From an uncultured Algibacter sp. (GTDB taxonomy: Bacteria > Bacteroidota > Bacteroidia > Flavobacteriales > Flavobacteriaceae): a stretch of 64,000 bases of DNA. The position numbers and the translations under genes were made by a program. Below are positions 17,211-25,512 of this stretch, piece by piece (position 1 is the first letter of the stretch; each line of letters opens with the position of its first letter). The stretch is from NCBI RefSeq assembly GCF_947490405.1, contig NZ_CANLGU010000002.1, positions 682,001-746,000 on the forward strand. Reading direction: 5' to 3'. The notes below the pieces were generated by a model that was not told the DNA's origin, made no database searches, and saw only the letters and a list, made by a program, of their open reading frames with translations.

Positions 17211-19301
17211 TTAAATATCTTGAGCTTGAATGGCGGTTATTATAACGGTACTGTAAATATCATCAGCAGTACAGCCTCTGCTTAAATCATTTACGGGTTT
17301 GTTTAGGCCTTGAAGCATAGGGCCAATTGCCAAGGCGCCAGTTTCACGTTGTACTGCTTTATAGGTATTGTTTCCTGTATTTAAATCAGGAAAAATTAAA
17401 ACACTTGCTTGTCCTGCAACTTCAGAATCGGGTAATTTGCTTTTCCCAATACGCATATCTACTGCAGCATCATATTGAATGGGGCCTTCAATTTTTAAAT
17501 TAGGTGCTTTTGCTTTTGCAATTTCGGTTGCTTTTCTAACGCGTTCTACATCTTCACCTTTTCCAGAAGCACCTGATGAGTAAGATAACATGGCTACTTT
17601 AGGCTCAACACCAAAATCTTCAGCAGATTTAGCAGATGATATTGCAATTTCAGCTAATTGTTCTGCATTTGGATTTGGGTTAATAGCGCAATCTCCAAAA
17701 ATGGATACGCGATCTTCTAAACACATAAAGAATACAGAAGACACAATATTTACACCAGGTTTTGTTTTTATAAATTGTAATGCTGGTCTAAGTGTGTGAG
17801 CTGTTGTATGTACTGCACCAGAAACCATGCCATCTGCATGCCCTTTATAAATCATCATGGTGGCAAAATAAGACACATCAGACATAGCATCTCTAGCCAT
17901 ATCCAAATTCACATTTTTATGTTTTCTTAATTCATAAAACGTTTCAACATAATCTTTAAAATGTGGAGATTTTTGTGGTGAAACAATACTAATATCATTT
18001 AAATTTAGTGGGATATCTAATTTTTCAACACGTTCTCTGATTTTATCCTCATCTCCAATTAAAGTTAAATCTACCACATGAGCATCAATCAATCTAGTAG
18101 AAGCTCGTAAAATTCGTTCGTCATAACCTTCAGGAAGCACAATGTGCTTTTTGTCTTTTAAAGCGCGCTGTAATAGATTGTATTGAAACATTCTTGGTGT
18201 AAAAATACCAGACTCAAATGTTATTAAATCATTAGAAAGTTTATCAGTATCTACATGTTTTTCAAATGTAGCGATTGAAGTTTCTATTTTTTCAGTGTTT
18301 TCGGCATAAATTCTAGAACGAATCTTTCCAATTTTATTAGTTACATGAAACGTTCCTTGATTAACACTAATAATTGGGACTACGCTAGAAAGCCCTTCTA
18401 TAAGTTTCATAATAGAATCTTCTGGAACTAATCCGCCTGTTAAAATAATACCCGAAATTTTAGGGTAGTTTTTAGAAATATTTGCTTGAAGTGCTCCTAA
18501 AATAATATCGGCTCTGTCGCCTGGAGTAATAACAAGTGCGTTTTCCTTTAGATGCGTTAAATAATTACGGAGTTGCATAGCACCAACACTAAAGTTTTCA
18601 GACTGATTGTTAATCATATCTTCACCAAATAAGAACCTGCCTTTTAGGTTTTTTACAATTTCTTTAATTGTTGGGCTTGCTAGACTTTTAATTTTGGGGA
18701 TAACCGTAATATCAGTTCCGCTATTAATACGTCCTTTTAAAAGGGACTTTAATTCAGAAACATTATCTGGGTTAATTTTGTTAGTCATTATGGAAAGCAC
18801 ATCAACTTCTTCTTTGAAGGTGTCATGAGCTAACTGAACATTGTCTACAATTTCATCAAGTGGTTTTCCATCTCCTTGAGAAACTATTATGGCAGGTAAT
18901 CCTAAGTTTTTAGAAATTAAAAGGTTGATATCTAATTCTAAACTGGAATTTTCATGAGAAAAATCGGTGCCTTCAACTAAAATAATATCAAAACGTTCTT
19001 CAAGGTATTTGTATTTCTTTATAATCTCATCTATAACATCACCAGATTTTCCTTTGTTATATAAATCTAATACTTGACTCCTTGTGAAGGCGTATGTTTT
19101 TTTATAGTTAATATCTATTTCAAAGTATGAGACTACCGTGTTTATGTGGTTATCCATTTCACCTGCTTTGGTGTCTTCAATTATAGGTCTGAAATAACCA
19201 ACTTTAGCAGTTTTTCCTAATAACATCCGCATTAATCCCAGTACGACAACAGATTTACCACTATTGGGTTCTATAGTTGCTACATAAATTCCTTTACTCA
19301 T
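17211..19301 (-). CDS. pta: Phosphate acetyltransferase, long form
   Basis: This 696-residue enzyme converts acetyl-CoA and phosphate to acetyl phosphate. The N-terminal third is a BioD-like P-loop domain (EPNSGKSVVVLGL), the middle a DRTGG domain, and the last 330 residues the catalytic PTA/PTB domain (LPEGYDERILRA, then GMVSGAVHTTAHTLRPALQ). The three-part form is the long bacterial type, as in E. coli Pta, in which the N-terminal domains affect regulation. It is transcribed ahead of ackA. A possible -7 element (TAATTTTG on the minus strand) lies at 19382-19389. Confidence 0.96.
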   Translation of the reverse strand: MSKGIYVATIEPNSGKSVVVLGLMRMLLGKTAKVGYFRPIIEDTKAGEMDNHINTVVSYFEIDINYKKTYAFTRSQVLDLYNKGKSGDVIDEIIKKYKYLEERFDIILVEGTDFSHENSSLELDINLLISKNLGLPAIIVSQGDGKPLDEIVDNVQLAHDTFKEEVDVLSIMTNKINPDNVSELKSLLKGRINSGTDITVIPKIKSLASPTIKEIVKNLKGRFLFGEDMINNQSENFSVGAMQLRNYLTHLKENALVITPGDRADIILGALQANISKNYPKISGIILTGGLVPEDSIMKLIEGLSSVVPIISVNQGTFHVTNKIGKIRSRIYAENTEKIETSIATFEKHVDTDKLSNDLITFESGIFTPRMFQYNLLQRALKDKKHIVLPEGYDERILRASTRLIDAHVVDLTLIGDEDKIRERVEKLDIPLNLNDISIVSPQKSPHFKDYVETFYELRKHKNVNLDMARDAMSDVSYFATMMIYKGHADGMVSGAVHTTAHTLRPALQFIKTKPGVNIVSSVFFMCLEDRVSIFGDCAINPNPNAEQLAEIAISSAKSAEDFGVEPKVAMLSYSSGASGKGEDVERVRKATEIAKAKAPNLKIEGPIQYDAAVDMRIGKSKLPDSEVAGQASVLIFPDLNTGNNTYKAVQRETGALAIGPMLQGLNKPVNDLSRGCTADDIYSTVIITAIQAQDI

Positions 19302-19475
19302 TTTTAATGTTTTGTAGGTTACAAAATAGTTTTACTAATATCTTTTAGCAAATTAACTATGCTTTTTACTAAATAACACAGCAAAATTAATATCTTCCAA
19401 ACCTTAGTAAGATGATATTTATCATACTTCAAAATAAAATCAAAAAATTAATAAAACGACAACGACATCGTTTTT

Positions 19476-20372
19476 TTATTTCGAAGTTAATTCACTAAAA
19501 AGTGTTTCTAGACTTGTGTTTTTTTGATTTAGTTGTAAAATTTTTAATTGATTGTCATGTGCAAAATCAAATACATAAGAGCGCATGTCTTCAGAGGTTT
19601 TAAACGTGATTTCATAAACAAAGTCATGAGTGTTTACCACTGTTGTAACTTTGGGTAGTTTAAGTAAAAAGGCGTCTTCAACTCTATAATCAAACTCAAC
19701 AATAACCACTTGTTCTTTCTCATCGCGTAAGTCTTTTAATTTTTTATCAGCAACAATTTTGCCTTTATTTATAATAATAACACGGTCGCACATAGCTTCC
19801 ACCTCTTGCATGATATGTGTAGATAGAAATACGGTTTTTGTTTTCCCGATGGTTTTAATTAAATTTCGAATATCAATCAATTGATTTGGGTCTAAACCCG
19901 TTGTAGGTTCATCTAAAATTAAAACCTCAGGATCATGTAAAAGGGCATTGGCTAAACCAACACGTTGGCGATAACCTTTTGATAGTTGTCCAATTTTTTT
20001 ATGCGATTCGGGTATGAGTCCAGTTAAATCAATTACTTCATTAATGCGTTGTTTGCTTACACCATATATATTGGCATTAAAGGTTAGATACTCTTTAACA
20101 TACTGATCTAAGTATAGTGGGTTGTGTTCTGGAAGATATCCAACACTTTGCTGCACCTCTTTGGCATTGGTGTTTACATCATAACCATTTACTTTAGTAG
20201 TACCGTTGCTGGCGGTTAAATAGGTCGTTAAAATTTTCATCATCGTAGATTTACCAGCACCGTTAGGTCCTAAAAAACCAACTACTTCTGGTTTATCAAC
20301 TTTAAAAGAGATGCTATTTAAAGCTTTTTGCTTACCATAAGCTTTTGAAACATCATGAACTTCAATAGACAT
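19476..20372 (-). CDS. gldA: Gliding motility ABC transporter ATP-binding protein
   Basis: This 298-residue ABC ATPase shows Walker A GPNGAGKST, the signature LSKGYRQRVGLANAL, Walker B VLILDEPTTGLDP and the H-loop STHIMQEVEAM. Length, closing sequence and family context match GldA, the ATPase of the GldA-GldF-GldG transporter linked to gliding in Flavobacterium. The permease genes are not next to it, which is usual for gldA. Another ABC-2 export ATPase cannot be fully excluded, but the overall match to GldA is good. Confidence 0.85.
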   Translation of the reverse strand: MSIEVHDVSKAYGKQKALNSISFKVDKPEVVGFLGPNGAGKSTMMKILTTYLTASNGTTKVNGYDVNTNAKEVQQSVGYLPEHNPLYLDQYVKEYLTFNANIYGVSKQRINEVIDLTGLIPESHKKIGQLSKGYRQRVGLANALLHDPEVLILDEPTTGLDPNQLIDIRNLIKTIGKTKTVFLSTHIMQEVEAMCDRVIIINKGKIVADKKLKDLRDEKEQVVIVEFDYRVEDAFLLKLPKVTTVVNTHDFVYEITFKTSEDMRSYVFDFAHDNQLKILQLNQKNTSLETLFSELTSK

Positions 20373-20389
20373 ATTTAAAATAATTTGCT

Positions 20390-20397
20390 CAAAAATA
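20390..20397 (-). promoter_or_regulatory. -7 element for gldA
   Basis: Read on the minus strand this is TATTTTTG, a full match to TAnnTTTG. It lies 17 bases upstream of the gldA start codon, so the leader would be very short. A -33 TTG box is not evident. Confidence 0.4.
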
Positions 20398-20479
20398 ATT
20401 GAATAACTAACGTAATGGTAGATTTACTATAAAATCTTTAAAATTTTTTAGAAAAATAAAAAAAAGGTTTTATAGTATT

Positions 20480-20508
20480 TTGATTTCTTAAAATAATAAT
20501 TACTTTAG
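20480..20508 (+). promoter_or_regulatory. Promoter of the Phe/Tyr biosynthesis operon
   Basis: TTG at 20480-20482 and TACTTTAG at 20501-20508 are separated by 18 bases and resemble the Bacteroidota -33/-7 pair with one mismatch in the -7 box. Transcription would start near 20514, only a few bases before the leader-peptide ATG at 20519. A 9-base inverted repeat (ACTATAAAA at 20426-20434, TTTTATAGT at 20468-20476) lies just upstream. Confidence 0.6.
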
Positions 20509-20518
20509 CCGTGTAATT

Positions 20519-20599
20519 ATGAGAACAACAGCATATTATACATATTTTAACTTTTTTTATTTCTTTTTTAGCAAAGAAATCGAGACGTTGTATGTATAG
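20519..20599 (+). CDS. Phe/Tyr-rich leader peptide of the pheA operon
   Basis: This is a 26-codon reading frame from the ATG at 20519 to TAG at 20597. Residues 6-17 read YYTYFNFFYFFF, so 10 of 12 are Tyr or Phe; in total there are six Phe and five Tyr codons. It starts just after a promoter-like element, lies 111 bases ahead of the pheA gene, and its 3' part contains one arm of a predicted antiterminator. It behaves like the leader peptides PheL and TrpL of enterobacteria. The peptide itself probably has no function; its translation measures the supply of charged tRNA-Phe and tRNA-Tyr. Confidence 0.88.
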   Translation: MRTTAYYTYFNFFYFFFSKEIETLYV

Positions 20600-20653
20600 T
20601 TGAAGAACAATATATTTTAATGCAAGTCTCGATGAAAATCGAGACTTTTTTTT
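20579..20653 (+). terminator. Transcription attenuator of the pheA operon (antiterminator/terminator pair)
   Basis: The terminator is AAGTCTCGAT (20624-20633), loop GAAA, ATCGAGACTT (20638-20647) and a run of eight Ts ending at 20653. The sequence ATCGAGAC also occurs at 20579-20586, inside the leader-peptide frame, and can pair with GTCTCGAT (20626-20633) instead. A ribosome stalled at the aromatic codons (20534-20569) would leave 20579-20586 free and allow read-through. A ribosome reaching the stop codon at 20597 would cover that arm and let the terminator form. Confidence 0.9.
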
Positions 20654-20710
20654 GTTTAACTATTGGTAAAGCAAATACGAAGTAAAGTAATTTGAATTAA
20701 TAACTGAATT

Positions 20711-21538
20711 TTGATAAAAACAGTAGCCATACAAGGTGTAAGAGGATCATTTCATCACATCGTATCTCAGGAGTTTTTTAACAAACCTGTAGATAGTATT
20801 GAGTGTATGACATTTGATAGGGTGGTAGATGCTTTAAGCAATAAAGAATGTGATGCTGCAATTATGGCTCTGGAGAATTCTATTGCGGGTTCAATAATTC
20901 CTAATTATGCATTAATTGACAAATATGGTTTGCATATTGTTGGTGAGCATTATTTAGATATTCAGCATAATTTAATGGCATTGCCAAATCAAAGTATTGA
21001 AGAGATTAAAGAGGTATACTCGCATCCTATGGCTTTGTTACAATGTAAAGAGTTTTTTAAAAAGCACCCTCATATTAAATTAGTTGAGGACAAGGATACT
21101 GCAGAGGTTGCTGAACGTATTTCTAAAAATCAAACAACAGGTGTTGCTGCTATTGCTAGTGTAACTGCTGCAGAAATTTTTGATTTGAATATTTTAGCAC
21201 ATAGCATCCAGACTATAAAACATAATGAAACGCGTTTTGTAATTGTTAAACGAACCAATTCTGAAGTCCCAGAACTAGAAATTAATAAAGCGTCAATAAA
21301 ATTTGAGGCTAACCACAAGCGTGGAAGTTTGGCTACGATATTAAATGTAATGAGCGATTGTAAATTAAATTTAACTAAAATTCAGTCATTACCAATTGTT
21401 GAAACACCATGGAAGTATGCTTTTTTTGTGGATGTTACGTTTGAAACTTATGACAGTTTTAAGAAGGCTAAATCTGTTATAGATATTATGGGAGAAGGGT
21501 TTAAAGTTTTAGGAGAATATAAAAATGCGAAGTTATGA
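20711..21538 (+). CDS. pheA: Prephenate dehydratase
   Basis: This 275-residue protein starts with TTG: an in-frame TGA at 20705 leaves no upstream ATG, and IKTVAIQGVRGSFH is the usual family N-terminus. It converts prephenate to phenylpyruvate. The catalytic TRF motif occurs in HNETRFVIV. The C-terminal ACT domain (FEANHKRGSLATILNVMSD) should bind Phe, but the positions of the GALV and ESRP motifs read GSLA and QSLP, so feedback inhibition may be weak. There is no chorismate mutase domain; that activity is in the fusion at 23728-24810. The stop overlaps the next gene by 4 bases. Confidence 0.94.
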   Translation: MIKTVAIQGVRGSFHHIVSQEFFNKPVDSIECMTFDRVVDALSNKECDAAIMALENSIAGSIIPNYALIDKYGLHIVGEHYLDIQHNLMALPNQSIEEIKEVYSHPMALLQCKEFFKKHPHIKLVEDKDTAEVAERISKNQTTGVAAIASVTAAEIFDLNILAHSIQTIKHNETRFVIVKRTNSEVPELEINKASIKFEANHKRGSLATILNVMSDCKLNLTKIQSLPIVETPWKYAFFVDVTFETYDSFKKAKSVIDIMGEGFKVLGEYKNAKL

Positions 21539-22680
21539 TTGAGGTTGCAAATAGATTGCAAACGGTTGAAGAATATTACTTTTCAAAAAAATTAAGAGAG
21601 GTTAATTTGCTGATTGCAAATGGTAAGCCTATCATTAATTTAGGTATAGGTAGTCCAGATTTACAGCCACCAAAAAAGGTGCTATCTGCAATTTCTGCGA
21701 GTTTTGAGAATCCTATTGCGCACAAATATCAAAGTTATCAAGGGCTTCCTGAACTTAGAGATGCAATTTCTAGATTTTATAAAGAACATTTTTCGGTAAA
21801 CTTAAGTTCGGGTACAGAAATTTTGCCTTTAATGGGAAGTAAGGAGGGTATTATGCATATTTCTATGACCTATTTAAATGCGGGTGATGAGGTGCTAATT
21901 CCTAACCCTGGATATCCAACATACCAATCAGTTACCAAATTGGTTGAAGCAAAAGGAGTTTTATATGAATTGGATGAGGCAAATAATTGGATGCCAGATT
22001 TTAAAGCTCTAGAAAATTTAGATTTAAGTAAAGTGAAATTGATGTGGGTAAACTACCCACACATGCCAACTGGAGCAAAACCAAGTAAAACAGTTTTTGA
22101 AGAGCTAGTAGCCTTTGGAAAGCGGAATAATATTTTAATAGTAAATGATAATCCATACAGTTTTATATTAAATGATAACCCAACAAGTATTTTAAGTGTT
22201 GAGGGCGCCAAAGAGGTGTGTTTAGAATTAAATTCTTTAAGCAAAACTTTTAATATGGCGGGTTGGCGTGTAGGTATGGTTATGGGAGCAAGCGAGCATA
22301 TTAGTAATATTTTGAAGGTAAAGAGCAATATGGATTCTGGTATGTTTTATGGCATACAAAAGGGTGCTATAGAGGCTTTAAAATGCTCGAATATGTGGTT
22401 TGCAACTTTAAATAATGTATATAAACAACGTAGGGATTTAGTATGGAAATTAGCTGATGCGCTTAATTGTACTTATGATAAAGAAGCGTCTGGACTTTTT
22501 GTTTGGGCTAAGTTACCTGCTTATTTAAAAGCTGAAGAGTTTATAGATTTAGTATTGAAGGAGAATCATATTTTTATTACACCAGGAACCATTTTTGGTA
22601 CTAAAGGTGAAGGTTATATTAGGTTTTCTTTGTGCGCATCAACTGAAGTTTTAGAAGAAGCCTTAGCAAGAGTAAAATAG
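21535..22680 (+). CDS. Class I/II aminotransferase of the aromatic operon
   Basis: This 381-residue PLP enzyme of fold type I has NPGYPTYQSV, the substrate-loop NDNPYSFI and the PLP lysine in NSLSKTFNMAGWRVGM. It starts within the ATGA overlap with pheA and is followed by tyrA one base later. It therefore most likely transaminates phenylpyruvate and hydroxyphenylpyruvate, or prephenate to arogenate. The sequence alone does not tell these apart. Related proteins also act as LL-diaminopimelate aminotransferase, but the operon argues for the aromatic role. Confidence 0.88.
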   Translation: MIEVANRLQTVEEYYFSKKLREVNLLIANGKPIINLGIGSPDLQPPKKVLSAISASFENPIAHKYQSYQGLPELRDAISRFYKEHFSVNLSSGTEILPLMGSKEGIMHISMTYLNAGDEVLIPNPGYPTYQSVTKLVEAKGVLYELDEANNWMPDFKALENLDLSKVKLMWVNYPHMPTGAKPSKTVFEELVAFGKRNNILIVNDNPYSFILNDNPTSILSVEGAKEVCLELNSLSKTFNMAGWRVGMVMGASEHISNILKVKSNMDSGMFYGIQKGAIEALKCSNMWFATLNNVYKQRRDLVWKLADALNCTYDKEASGLFVWAKLPAYLKAEEFIDLVLKENHIFITPGTIFGTKGEGYIRFSLCASTEVLEEALARVK

Positions 22681-22681
22681 T

Positions 22682-23533
22682 ATGAAAAATATATACGCCA
22701 TAGGAGTCGGTTTAATTGGAGGGAGTCTTGCTATTGATATCAAGAAGCAAAACCCAGATGTGGTTATTCATGGTATAAGTAGAAAAGATACTACGTTAAA
22801 TACCGCTTTAGAATTAGGCTTAATTGATAAAAAGGCAACTTTGGAGGATATTAAAGACGCTGATTTAGTAATTGTGTCTATCCCTGTTGATGCTACAGTG
22901 AAATTGTTGCCAACTATTTTAGATAAAATATCAGATACTGGTTTGGTAGTTGATGCAGGTTCTACAAAAGAAGCGATTTGTAAGGTTGTTGAGAATCATC
23001 CGAAGCGAAGAAACTTTTTAGCGATGCACCCCATTGCAGGTACTGAACATTCTGGGCCAACAGCAGCTATTGAAGGTTTGTTTAAAGGGAAAACGAATAT
23101 TGTTTGTGAGGTTGAAAAAACAACTTTTAAGTTGCAAGAAAAGGCTTTAAAGATGTTTACAGATATTGGAATGCGTATACGATATATGAATCCTGTGGAG
23201 CATGATAGACATATTGCATATGTATCGCACTTATCTCATATCAGTTCATTTATGTTGGGGAAAACAGTAATTGATAAAGAGAAAAATGAACGTGATATTT
23301 TTGATATGGCGGGTAGTGGATTTGCATCTACAGTACGTTTGGCTAAAAGTTCGCCAGAAATGTGGACGCCTATTTTTAAACAGAATAAAAGTAATGTTAT
23401 AGAAACCTTAGAGGAATATATTAATAACCTTACGCATTTTAAAGAGTTAATGGCTGCTGATAATTTTGAAGCCATTTTTGAGGAGATGAAAAGTACCAAT
23501 CATATAAAAGATATTTTGAATGGTATAATTTAG
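22682..23533 (+). CDS. tyrA: Prephenate dehydrogenase
   Basis: This 283-residue NAD(P)-dependent enzyme oxidatively decarboxylates prephenate to hydroxyphenylpyruvate. The N-terminal AIGVGLIGGSLA is the GxGxxG dinucleotide motif, followed by DAGSTKEAI and the active-site region AMHPIAGTEHSGP. HIAYVSHLSHISSF contains the histidines near the substrate. No chorismate mutase or ACT domain is attached. It lies one base after the aminotransferase gene. Its 3' end is followed by a dispersed repeat, then by the DAHP synthase fusion. Confidence 0.94.
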   Translation: MKNIYAIGVGLIGGSLAIDIKKQNPDVVIHGISRKDTTLNTALELGLIDKKATLEDIKDADLVIVSIPVDATVKLLPTILDKISDTGLVVDAGSTKEAICKVVENHPKRRNFLAMHPIAGTEHSGPTAAIEGLFKGKTNIVCEVEKTTFKLQEKALKMFTDIGMRIRYMNPVEHDRHIAYVSHLSHISSFMLGKTVIDKEKNERDIFDMAGSGFASTVRLAKSSPEMWTPIFKQNKSNVIETLEEYINNLTHFKELMAADNFEAIFEEMKSTNHIKDILNGII

Positions 23534-23563
23534 AAAGGTTTGAAAGCGGCCTTGGCAAGTAAA

Positions 23564-23650
23564 CCCGCGTTAGGGATTGCAGAGGAAAGCCCACAGCGGA
23601 GGCACGGAGCGAGGACTTGTAACGGAAAGCCCGACCCTTGTGGTAACGCC
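23564..23650 (+). repeat. Dispersed structured repeat, copy B (most complete)
   Basis: It starts CCCGCGTTAGGGATTG, contains two related units GGAAAGCCCACAGC and GGAAAGCCCGACCC with GCGAGGACTTGTAAC between them, and ends TGGTAACGCCC. The ends GCGTTA (23567-23572) and TAACGC (23644-23649) are complementary. It lies 30 bases after tyrA and inside the aromatic operon. Confidence 0.85.
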
Positions 23651-23727
23651 CAAATAAATTGAACATAGAACAACAAAAATTAAATAGTAAACATAAAATA
23701 GCTTAAGCAGCTAAATATTAAGTAAAA

Positions 23728-24810
23728 ATGGAAAACAATAAAGAAATGAGAACCTGGTTAGATGATTTAGGATTAGATCATCCGTTAGTAATAGCGGGTC
23801 CTTGTAGCGCAGAAACAGAAGAACAAGTTTTAAGAATAGCTCATGAGCTAAAAGACACAGATGTAAGCTATTTTAGAGCTGGTATTTGGAAACCAAGAAC
23901 ACGCCCAGGAAATTTTGAAGGTGTTGGTGCTTTAGGTTTAAAATGGTTGCAAAAAGTTAAGGAAGAAACTGGCATGAAGGTTTGTACTGAGGTGGCTAAT
24001 GCAGCGCATGTAAAATTAGCTTTAGAGCATGATGTTGATTTATTATGGATTGGAGCCCGATCTACAGTTTCTCCATTTATTATGCAAGAAATAGCGGATG
24101 CTTTGCAAGGTACAGATAAGCCAGTTTTAATTAAAAACCCAGTAAACCCTGATTTATCTTTGTGGTTAGGTGGTATAGAAAGAATATACAGTTCTGGTGT
24201 TAAAAATATTGGTGCAATTCATAGAGGGTTTTCTACATATCAAAAAACGAAATATAGAAACATTCCAGAATGGCAAATGGCTATTGAGTTTCAAAATAGA
24301 TTTCCAGATATTCCTTTAATTAACGATCCGTCTCATATTACAGGAAAGAGAGATATGGTTTTTGATGTGTCTCAAACGGCATTGGATTTAAATTTTGATG
24401 GGTTGATGATTGAAACGCATTACGATCCTGATAATGCTTGGAGTGATGCTGCACAACAGGTTACGCCTGCTACTTTGGTTCAAATCATGAAGGATTTGAA
24501 AATTAGAAAAGAGTCTAATCAAGAAGAAGAATATAATAGTGCACTTAATAATTTGAGAGCTCAGATTGATGTGGTTGATAACCAAATTATTGAATTGTTA
24601 GGGCAGCGTATGAAAGCCTCTGATGGTATTGGTGAGCTTAAAAAGAACAAAAATGTTGCTGTTTTACAGTCTAAACGCTGGAACGAGATTTTAGGCAAAA
24701 TGGTACTTGAAGGCGAGCAACACGGGTTGAGCGAAGAGTTTATCTTAAGGATGTTTAAAGCGGTTCATCAAGAATCGATTAACCATCAAGAGAAGATTAT
24801 TAATGGATAG
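23728..24810 (+). CDS. Bifunctional DAHP synthase / chorismate mutase
   Basis: This 360-residue fusion has an N-terminal 3-deoxy-7-phosphoheptulonate synthase domain of the KdsA-like type (VIAGPCSAET, then FRAGIWKPRTRPGNFEGVG, and NDPSHITGKRD). A C-terminal AroQ-type chorismate mutase domain follows from about residue 270 (LRAQIDVVDNQIIELLGQRMKASDGIGELKK). It therefore feeds erythrose-4-phosphate and PEP into the shikimate route and also makes prephenate from chorismate for the PheA and TyrA encoded upstream. In other bacteria such mutase domains confer Phe/Tyr or prephenate feedback on the synthase. It ends the operon before a strong terminator. Confidence 0.95.
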   Translation: MENNKEMRTWLDDLGLDHPLVIAGPCSAETEEQVLRIAHELKDTDVSYFRAGIWKPRTRPGNFEGVGALGLKWLQKVKEETGMKVCTEVANAAHVKLALEHDVDLLWIGARSTVSPFIMQEIADALQGTDKPVLIKNPVNPDLSLWLGGIERIYSSGVKNIGAIHRGFSTYQKTKYRNIPEWQMAIEFQNRFPDIPLINDPSHITGKRDMVFDVSQTALDLNFDGLMIETHYDPDNAWSDAAQQVTPATLVQIMKDLKIRKESNQEEEYNSALNNLRAQIDVVDNQIIELLGQRMKASDGIGELKKNKNVAVLQSKRWNEILGKMVLEGEQHGLSEEFILRMFKAVHQESINHQEKIING

Positions 24811-24826
24811 TAAGAGTATCTATTAT

Positions 24827-24859
24827 AAAAAAAGCCTCCATTTTTTGGAGGCTTTTTTT
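24827..24859. terminator. Bidirectional terminator between aroF-like fusion and the convergent gene
   Basis: GCCTCCA (24834-24840) pairs with TGGAGGC (24846-24852), flanked by A7 on the left and T7 on the right. It can stop transcription from both sides, which fits the convergent genes at 24810 and 24876. Confidence 0.9.
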
Positions 24860-24875
24860 GTGGCTTTTTTACAAT

Positions 24876-25325
24876 TTATTTATTCCTTTTAAAGATATAA
24901 CGAGTAATAAAAATACCTTGGTTGTCGCCTTTACCACCAGAGCTTTCAACACCACTAGTAACAAAAGCTAGTTCCCAGCCTTCTTCAATCATTGTATTGA
25001 TTTTAGATTCTATTATTGCATCATTGGCTGCAATATTTTGAAAACGAATACCACCAATGTTATAAAAGTTTAACAATTTAGTTTCGTCAAAACCTTTTAC
25101 TCTAATTTCTCCACGCTTGGATTTGTTACGTGTGTTATCTTCTTCGGTTTGAGTTGAAGTAAATTCTTTGTAATCTTTCGTTTCGTTAGCGCTAATAATT
25201 CTAGAACGCCCTAAACCATTAGGAACAATAGACTCTACACTTGTTACTACTTTGTACTCTACTTGTGCGTTTGTTTCAATAAAAGAAAATAAAGAAACAG
25301 CTAATACGATTAATAATTTTTTCAT
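24876..25325 (-). CDS. Secreted protein of unknown function
   Basis: This 149-residue precursor begins with a clear signal peptide, MKKLLIVLAVSLFSFIETNAQ, so the mature protein starts with VEYKVVTSVESIV and is likely periplasmic. The rest is polar. Features such as MIEEGWELAFVTSG and GIFITRYIFKR resemble the DUF4177-like pattern in which a short beta sheet ends with an aromatic strand, but I do not recognise a family with confidence. It stands alone, convergent with the aromatic operon and sharing its terminator. Confidence 0.75.
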   Translation of the reverse strand: MKKLLIVLAVSLFSFIETNAQVEYKVVTSVESIVPNGLGRSRIISANETKDYKEFTSTQTEEDNTRNKSKRGEIRVKGFDETKLLNFYNIGGIRFQNIAANDAIIESKINTMIEEGWELAFVTSGVESSGGKGDNQGIFITRYIFKRNK

Positions 25326-25512
25326 GTTGTTGAGGTTTTTAAAAATTTAAGGTTATTAACAGCTAATATAAAAATACTCTTACATAAAAGTGTAAATAGT
25401 ATAATATTTTTTTAAACCGCTTTACTAATTGAAAGTAAGCGTTTACTCATTTTTGCTTTTAATACTATTTGGTTTCATTTAGGTTTGAATTATTAACCAA
25501 AATTTTAAAATA

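Noticed and set aside
23439-23666. 75-codon minus-strand frame over the end of tyrA
   Set aside because: It overlaps tyrA and repeat copy B, and its product has no protein-like pattern.
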